Positions 57,045-64,000 of a stretch of 64,000 bases of DNA are shown here, piece after piece. Position 1 is the stretch's first letter. Every line of letters begins with the position of its first letter. Location of the stretch: contig WEDG01000267.1 in the NCBI GenBank assembly GCA_017591395.1, positions 25,001-89,000 of the forward strand, given 5' to 3'. Position numbers and translations under genes: made by a program. Source of the DNA: Schistocephalus solidus (taxonomy: Eukaryota; Platyhelminthes; Cestoda; Diphyllobothriidea; Diphyllobothriidae). A model generated the notes under the pieces. That model saw only the letters and a program-made list of their open reading frames with translations. It ran no database searches and was not told the origin of the DNA.

Positions 57045-58212
57045 TTACTTAAACACCAACTTAAACAAAAATGGGTTAATGTGAGCTAAGGAAATGCGTA
57101 ACAAAGAGGGATAACTGTAGAAAGTTGTGTACAAAATAAAATATGCCAAAGGGCTACCGTAGTAACCCCTACCTAGATCGAAGGCTGGCGTAAAAACGAC
57201 GCCGAAGGTAAATGCAATGTTAAAACACTTGAGTGATAAAGCGGTCGGGAAAATTAACTCAACGGCCGCTACGAGTAGTGCGAATGTCAGTGGCACGGGA
57301 AGAGTTAGGGTCGGGGTGATGGGAGAAGGTGGGGTAGGTAGAGAGGGTAGGGAGGATACAGGAAGGGGTAGTGACGGTAAAGGAGCATGGGACAGGGGGT
57401 CAGCACAGTCTTGTCCTTGGCGCAGGTCCGGCGGTTCGTCCGTGACAGCAGCCTTGACCCGATCGATGCTGACCACGTCTTCCTTGTCACCGCGAAGGAT
57501 CCAGCAAGTCTTTGCGTTGCGTGAGAGAACGCGGAATGGCCCTTCGTATGGTGGTTCCAGCGGCTTGCGCACACAATCACACTGAACGAACACACGGGGG
57601 CGATTGGCTAAGCCTTTTTCGACATAAGACTCGGTTGATGAAGCTTGGGGCGGAACCGGGGAAAGTGCGCGCATAAACTGCCGTAAACGTTGCACAAATT
57701 GGTGGGAAACTCATCGGCACCACGGAAGGTTGGGGTGATCATCTCGCCTGACAGTCGGAGGGTAGCGTCAAACACCGGTTCGGCCGAGCTGCAGTCCAGA
57801 TCCGACTTCAGAAAGGTAGCGTCAGCAAGGGAACCTTAACTTTTTCGAAAGCGGCCAGTGCCTCACCAATAAGCTCGAGGGGACCCTTGGGACCGGGCAG
57901 CAGTTTGGTGAGCGGTAGCATGAAGTCAGCACAGTTCGGGAGGAACCGTCGGTAAAAATTGACCATGACTGGAAAACGTTACAATGGACGCTTGGAAGTT
58001 GATAGAGGAAACTCACGAATGGCATCTACCTTGACAAGCAGTAGACGCAAACCATCGGAGTTGACATGCTGGTCAAGAAATTCGAGCAAAGGCACACCAA
58101 AACGCAATTGGAGTGGTTGATGATGACTCCATACGTGTCGAGACGGTCAAACACCAAGGAAAGATGGTCCTTATGCTCTTCCGCACTCCGAGTAGCCACA
58201 AGAGATCATCTA
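57045..58212 (-). mobile_element. Ty3/Gypsy retrotransposon remnant, internally deleted
   Basis: Minus strand. At 58000-58212 is an RT active-site region (CHIDDLLW, then LDTYGVIINHSNCVLVC). Near 57880-57960 lies the RT connection (RRFLPNCADFMLPLTKLLPG) and AFEKVKVPLADATFLKSDLD. This jumps to the integrase C-terminal part at 57440-57695 ([38 protein letters not shown]). RNase H and the integrase core are missing between them. No LTRs were recognised. The 5' side is cut by the dimeric repeat. Confidence 0.75.
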
Positions 58213-58214
58213 TG

Positions 58215-58990
58215 TGACATTACAGTTCGACCGTCGATTTCGACGAGGTCCACCGTATACTCCACACCAGGTGGTGAAGGGACGGTGACTTGCGCGTGAA
58301 TTAGTTTAAAGCGATAGTAGCCTTGCGCTGCAGATACCGCACTCTCTCCTCCCTCATATGAGCCCGATGTCAAGACAGAGTCAAGAAGACCGGAGATGGG
58401 AGAGGTTGCAGGTCGCTGGCGCGGCCGGAGCTGCCCCTGGGTGTACCACAACACCTGAATCGAATCCCAAGGTGTGGGAGTGCCATAAAGGCCATATTAA
58501 GAAGGAGACATTGCAGCCTGACTCTCAGTCCGCCAGTCAGCCACTACACACAAAACACACATTGGGCAGACCACGCGGTTCGAGTTATCCCGTCAGTTGG
58601 CAACCTTCCAAGCCACGGCTTTTAACGCATCGTAAGAGTTTCAAGCACGTCAGATTGTTTATAGTGAGGAAAATGCGCTGAGCTGTTGACCTCACTCTCT
58701 CCCCACCCCCACAATCAGACCACCATCCGAGCCAGTCAGTTGTCTGATGTGAGAGTGGGCGCATTGGCTGATGGGTCGGCGTACCCGTCTTCGCGCGCCA
58801 CAGCACGACCTAGCCCCCATAACGCACACACCAGGATTTATTTACTCGGGGGATATGGAGGAGCCATCGCCTTCTGACTCCCAGTCCACTGCTCAGCCAC
58901 TCGACACACACAACACATACACTGTGCTGACAGCGTGGTCTGGTGTAAGCGTCCAATTGGCAGCCTTCCAAGCCATGGTTTCTAGGAAAC
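58215..58990 (-). repeat. Dimeric repeat, full copy 3
   Basis: The reverse complement starts tagaaaccatggcttggaag and ends gaaatcgacggtcgaactg. Both monomers are present and very similar to copies 1 and 2. It sits between the Gypsy remnant and the 3' end of the LINE at 59.0 kb. Confidence 0.85.
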
Positions 58991-58999
58991 CGTGATTTT

Positions 59000-61900
59000 A
59001 TCAGACACATTATGATGATTGTGAGGGTGTTGTCTATGTATTGGTGTAGATGGTGTGCGCTGGTGTGCCTTAGTCTCCAGTGGTTTACCGCAGGTTGTCG
59101 TGGAGGCGCATGTACTGTAATAGGTCCATGTGGTGTGTAAATGTGCGGGAGCAGTGAGGGCAGTAGAGGCGGGTGCGGCGACTGTATGTCGGAGCCCCAG
59201 GCACTGGTTCACCAGCATTCGTGCTATGGATTCGCAGGTGACCGACCAGGCCGATGCGTGAGTTGAAGTTACGGGCGCAGTGTGGGCAGGAGAAATCGGT
59301 AGAGGCTTGGGGGATGTCATTCATGGTACTGGGGGTGGCAGTGACGCTAAGAATGACAGGAGCAGGGGGTGTGCATGATGTATCGGTGTTTTCGGCATTG
59401 CGATGAATTCCGCTGTCATGGATGCACATGTGACCAAAATAGGCCCATGCGATGAGTGAATGCACGAGGACAGCTAGGGCAGTGAAGGCGACGATCTCTG
59501 CTGTGTGATGGTGCTCCAGGCACTGGTTCACCAGTCTCTGTACTATGTATTCGCAAGTGACCGACCAGGCCGATGCGTGAGGTGAATGTGCGGTCGCATT
59601 GGGTACAGCTTAGGAGAGATTCCCCATCGCTAATGGTGGTGGTGGTAGTGAAGGCGAAGGCGGTGGTGGGAATAACAGGCGATGAGTAGAGGGATGTGGT
59701 CACTATGATGGTGGGAGTAATTGAATTGATGCCAGGGTGAGGGTGGGAGAGTGAAGGAGGGTTGGCAGAATTTGACGTAGAAGTTGAAATTGTTGGATTG
59801 TTGGTGCATTGCGTCCGATGATGTCCAACCAGGCTGATTTGCGCGCGGAAGATGCGTTGACAGCGTGGGCATGTTGGCAGGGCAAGTGCATCGACGATGT
59901 TGGTCCGGGTTCCTGGTGACTTTCGTGCTGCTCTTTTGGCCTTGGCGGTGGCGATCAGTTTGTCCTCATATATAACTGAACCAGTCGTCACGGATCTTCT
60001 CCATGCCGGCCTATCCCGGGCGAGGGCCTCCCAGGTCACCAGGTTAATTTGCAATGGCTTCATCTATTTCTGCAATGTGTTCTTGTAGCCACGTTTTTGA
60101 CCGCCCTGTCGGTGAGCAACCGTTGCGACCTCTCCGTTGAAAAGTCAATTGGGTAGTCGCTCGTCGTTCATTCTTACCAGGTGGCCGCTCCATCGCAGTT
60201 GCACATGCCTCAGCATGGCGTGGTTGCTGAGGCTTCCGGTCTGCTCCAGACTTCCATGTCCGGGATCCTGTCTCGCCATCTCAGCTTCAGTATTCTGCGG
60301 AGGCAGTTGTGATGGAAGTGATTATGCTTCCTGGCTTGGTTCGAGTAGACATTCCAGGTCTTCGCTCCGTATAGGAGTGTCGTCAAGACGATGTCATTGT
60401 ACATCTTCAGTTTGGTTTTCAGGTGAATACCGTGGCGATTCCACACGGAGACCTGCAGCCGGCCGAAGGCTTTGAGGATCCGTTGGGCCACCTCGTCATC
60501 GATTCTCGTGTTGCATGACAGCGTACTTCCTAGATAAGCAAAGGTTTCCACGTTTTTGATTTGAGCCCCGGTGACATTGATTCCGGGAGCGTTGTATTTC
60601 GCGCTGGGTTGCGGCTGGTGCATGACAACCGTTTTGGCTCTACTGACTGTAAATCCAAAATCAGCGCAGCCTGTGGAAAAGAGATCCATGCTTCTTTGCA
60701 TGTCCCTCCTCCGTCGCGATGTTAAGGGCGCAGTCGTCCGCGAAGAGCAATTCATGGACTGTAGTCTTAGACATGCGCGTTGAAGCCTGCATACACCGAC
60801 TGTTGAGAAGGTGCCAGTCAGTTCTGTAGGCGATGCGGATCCCAGGCTGTTTATCACGGTAGCCGTCCATCAGCATAGCCGAGAACATGAGACTGAAGAG
60901 GGTGGGGGCCAGTACGCAGCCCTGCTTCACTCCGTTGTTCACTGCGAATTCTTCGGATACCGTCCCATTGTCATCCGGTCATGAAGCTGACGCACCACGT
61001 GCGTGAACCTATTAGGACAGCCGAATTTCTGAATGACTTTCCCCAGTCCATCGCGATTAACTGTGTCAAAGGCTTTCGTTTGATCCACGAAGGTAGTGTA
61101 TAGGTAAGTTCGTATCTCCTGGCACTTCTCTTGTAGCTGGCGGGTGGCAAAGATCATATCGGTTTTTCTGCGGTGTCCGCGGAAGCTACATTGGCTTTCC
61201 GGGAGCAGGCCCTGCTCTAGGTAACAATTCAAAAGATTGAGAAGGATACGGGCGAAGATTTTCCCGGCGATTTTGAGCAGCGAGATGCCTCTGTGATTAT
61301 CACAGAGTTGCCGGTTCTCTTCCGTTTGTAGAGAAGGACGATGGTTGCGTCTTTGAAATCCTGAGTAACTTGTCTTTGGCACCACATCTCCTGGAAGAGT
61401 GTTGTGAGTTCTGCCATCAGCCGGGGCTTACCGTGCTTGTAGACTCCCGATGGGATTGCGTCGGATCCCGGTGCTTTACCGCTGGAAATCTGCTGCACGG
61501 TCCGGATGGTTTCTGGTAGGGAAGGCGGCAGATCCAGGTCATTGTTCGTCCTCACTTGAGGGAGCCGGTCAATGGCAGCATCGGAGATGGCTGATGAGCA
61601 ATTAAGGACACTTCTGAAGTGCTTGGTCCAACGCTTCAGAATTCGCAAGTTCTCTGTCAGCAGTGTTATGCCGTCAGAGCTGAGCATTGATAAGGTCCCC
61701 TTGATACACGGGCCATAGATGGCCTTGATAACTTTCAAAATGTTTCATTTCATTGCGGTCCGCATACCCCTGGATTTCCTCAGCCTTTCGGATCATCCAG
61801 GAATCTCCCGCAGCCGTCGCTGTACAAGGCGCCGGCATCTGAAGAAGGCTGCTTCGGTGGCATCAGTCCGAAGTTCCATGTAGGCTTTGTGTAGTTTATT

Positions 61901-62950
61901 CTTCTCCGCAAGTAATTTGCTGATGTTGGTGACATTGTCGTCAAACCAGTCCTGATGTTTACGGCGTGCGCGTCCGAGGACTTCGAGGGCGGTGGACTGG
62001 ATGACATTTCGCAGTTGACACCATCGTGTCTCCACGGTAGCATTCTCATCTGGAGCATGCAGGTCCTCTAGTTTCTCGGTTATTTGGTTGCTGAAATCAA
62101 AGCAGTGAGCAGGCAAATTTAACAAAAGAGTATTTAACTTACCTGGCGGTCTCTTACCTTGTGGCCTTCGTCGGGGTTGTAGTCGGAGCCTCATCTGGGA
62201 GATGATGAGGTGGTGATCTGGCCAACCATCGGCATTGTGGATCGCATTGGTTACCAGCACGTCCTGTCGATCTCGCGTCCGGACGAGAACATAGTCAAGC
62301 AGATGCCAGCGCCGCGACCGATGTTTCGCACACGTGCGCAGAAGAAAGAGGCCGTTATCGTTACCGCTACCGAGACCGTGGAGACCCAGCACTCCCTGCC
62401 AGGCAGCGTGGTCCGTCCCGACGCGGGCGTTGCAGTCACCATGGACAATTCACTTTTCCTTTTTCGGTACAGTCTCCGGCAGGGCGTTCAGGTCCTCGTA
62501 GAATTCGTCCTTCGCCGCATCAGTGCTCGTCATTGGGGGAGCGTAGGCGCTGAGGATTGTGGCGAACTGGTCTCCCTGAAGGGGCAGGCGGAGGCTCATT
62601 AGGCGATCATTGATACCATTCGGCAGACAGGGCAGACGTCCCACGATGTCGTTCCGGGTGGCAAAGGCAACACCAGCGTCGCGTCACTCTGCCTTTGGCC
62701 AGCCGCTCCAGAAGAAGGTGTAGCCGGCACCCACCTCCCCCAGCTGTCCCTGCTCAGAGAATCGAGTCTCGCTGAGAGCAGCTATATCCACCTTGTAGCG
62801 CGCCAGTTCCCGAGCGACTAGCGCCGTCCTCCTTCCTGCCGGTTGCTCCTAGGATTGTGTAAAACGGAACGAACATTCCAGGCTGCTAGTGTGAGTGGGC
62901 TCACCCGAGCAACACCAGGTCTCTGCAGTGGAAATTACATCCAGCTGTTA
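59000..62950 (-). mobile_element. LINE with C-terminal C2H2 zinc fingers, nearly full length
   Basis: Minus strand, one ancestral ORF now in about seven frames. Endonuclease at about 62850-62200: RELARYKVDIAALSETRFSE, with the catalytic E of SETRF, then KLIVLGDFNARVGTD and the final WPDHHLI. About 30 residues appear deleted after [12 protein letters not shown] at 61738-60210: [91 protein letters not shown] (the YxDD box) and [20 protein letters not shown]. Tail near 60200: a WSGHLVR-type motif. Then at 60063-59085 C2H2 zinc fingers (see next entry). Stop at 59085-59087, followed by a short 3' UTR. Confidence 0.88.
59085..60063 (-). mobile_element. C2H2 zinc-finger region of the LINE
   Basis: Minus-strand frames at 59416-60063 and 59085-59531 together encode about five fingers: CPRCQRIFRAQISLVGHHRT, CTQCDRTFTSRIGLVGHLRI, CPSCPRAFTHRMGLF, CPHCARNFNSRIGLVGHLRI and CPHCSRTFTHHMDLLQYMRL. 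Linkers are Ser/Thr/Pro-rich, and the motif GEPVPGAP recurs between fingers. This is not a host gene: it continues in order from the RT and is followed by the element's stop. A role in target DNA or RNA binding is inferred. Confidence 0.8.
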
Positions 62951-64000
62951 ATTTTATACCCACAATTTGAGCTCATCTAACTTTTGAAATAAACGTCGTG
63001 CATTTATGAACAAAAGCAGAGTTTTGTCCGGATAGATTTTCTAGCGAATTGTGGATCAAGGTTGCTGGAAATTGAAGTGGCTTATTCAGTCTAATGTCCG
63101 TTTCTGAATTTGCTGAAGATTGATCAAATTGTAATTCGATGTGCTGGTCGTCATTTTCAGATAGGAGCCTTCTTTTTTTCAGTTGGTTGTTTCACTACGC
63201 TCAAAGGTATTGACTCTCTCCAGAAGACTGACTTCTGAGCAGTTTGTTTTTTCTTGCACTTGATGATTATTGGTGGAGTGTGAGTTCAAATTTACAGGGA
63301 TTTGCTGGGACTGCTGACCAGTGTGGTTACCGTCAATTTCACTGGATTATCCCTTAAATATGGGTAACTCGTTTTAAAGATTTTGGAATTTACTATTTAC
63401 ACATTCATTTTTCTTTCACCTGGCGTCTTTTTTATTCTGCTACCAGAGTCTTCATTTTCATTCGATCGGTGTAAGAGTAGTCCGGCTGAAAAAAACATTC
63501 CACAATGGTTGTTTCGTAGCAAAGACATTCAAGACAATTTTGCATGTACCTGCTGTTTGCTTCCGAAGACGACTTTCAACGGGTTTGGTCAAAACAGCTG
63601 CTTTTTATTTCTAACGAGAGACCCCAGTCAGAAAATATTTTGGATTTCGACCACCACACCGTTTTTATAGTATCCTTCATTAAATTTTGGGATGTCATTT
63701 GGGGTTTCACCAGTAGCTTCAGGGACTCGATGAAATACTAGACAAAACGATCTGTCAGGGAGATAGCCTGTGTCTGCATCCTGTCTTGTGTTATCAATGG
63801 TAGGTTTAACTCATAGTCTTTGTTTCTGCTTTTATTCAGGTACCCAACTTTCTCTCCAACAGTGAGCCAGTTAGTTGATATTTAAACATCTCTTTGGAGC
63901 CATTAAATTCTATGAGCCATTCTGACACGCCGTTTGACCGAATAGCTCCCGGAGTGCCTGAAGTTGGACTTGTGGCATCCAGGTCTGTTGATAAGTTGTG
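62951..64000. other. Right edge, possible decayed minus-strand coding sequence
   Basis: Between about 63620 and 64000 the minus strand reads sensibly only if two frames are combined: GVSEWLIEFNGSKEMFKYQL, then LNKSRNKDYELNLPLI, and in another frame DIPKFNEGYYKNGVVVEIQN. No family was recognised; a retroelement N-terminus is a guess. Plus frames (63383-63670) look random. Confidence 0.3.

Noticed and set aside
59085..60063. A host C2H2 zinc-finger gene on the minus strand
   Set aside because: The fingers follow the RT of the LINE in order and end with the element's own stop, so they belong to the retroelement.
38000..64000. SET, FYRN or FYRC exons continuing LPT
   Set aside because: I looked for their signature motifs in the plus-strand frames and found none; this is by eye, not by profile search.
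1..64000. CRISPR arrays, bacterial operons, ribosomal RNA genes
   Set aside because: No regularly spaced direct repeats, no rRNA-like conserved blocks, and gene structure is clearly spliced eukaryotic.

Overview
The window is eukaryotic nuclear DNA from a flatworm, most likely a tapeworm of the diphyllobothriid type. The evidence is long repeat-filled introns with gt..ag borders, exons joined by consistent phases, and decayed LINE, Penelope-like and Ty3/Gypsy copies. One LINE lineage, with C2H2 zinc fingers behind its reverse transcriptase (RT), I associate with diphyllobothriid cestodes. The order is inferred from repeat style, not proven. There are no bacterial genes, operons or CRISPR arrays.

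Left 38 kb (+ strand): one large gene, from a PHD-finger exon at 2401 to a stop at 37906, in 21 exons plus one proposed 49-nt micro-intron. Its 5' exons lie upstream of the window. It encodes the N-terminal half of a KMT2C/D (MLL3/MLL4) protein: three PHD-type zinc modules, the conserved short block in exon 8, an HMG-like block with an LWR motif, then about 1,200 residues rich in Q, P and S. No FYRN, FYRC or SET exon follows. This matches the split arrangement known in Drosophila (Lpt and trr) and reported in planarians, so I call it LPT. Two places in the model remain open: the exon at 24628 needs a phase-1 partner I could not find, and the last exon has two readable frames.

Middle (44.5-51.1 kb, + strand): the last two exons of a Qc-SNARE of the BET1L/GS15 type, separated by a 6.3-kb intron packed with LINE debris. 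Its first exon was not found.

The rest is a transposon graveyard: a Penelope-like GIY-YIG tail (1-333), a Penelope-like RT with an altered catalytic motif (33.3-34.9 kb), several LINE lineages (8.5, 21.5-24.6, 28.2-29.2, 40.6-43.8, 44.75-45.4, 46.5-49.2, 53.3-56.7, 59.0-62.95 kb), and a Ty3/Gypsy remnant (57.05-58.2 kb). A dimeric non-coding repeat occurs in three full copies plus monomers and decayed pieces. There are also two inverted-repeat structures, a foldback tRNA-like SINE candidate, a degenerate TTAGGG tract and several microsatellites. LPT would act in the nucleus in a COMPASS-like enhancer complex and BET1L in Golgi membrane fusion. They are neighbours without evident functional connection.
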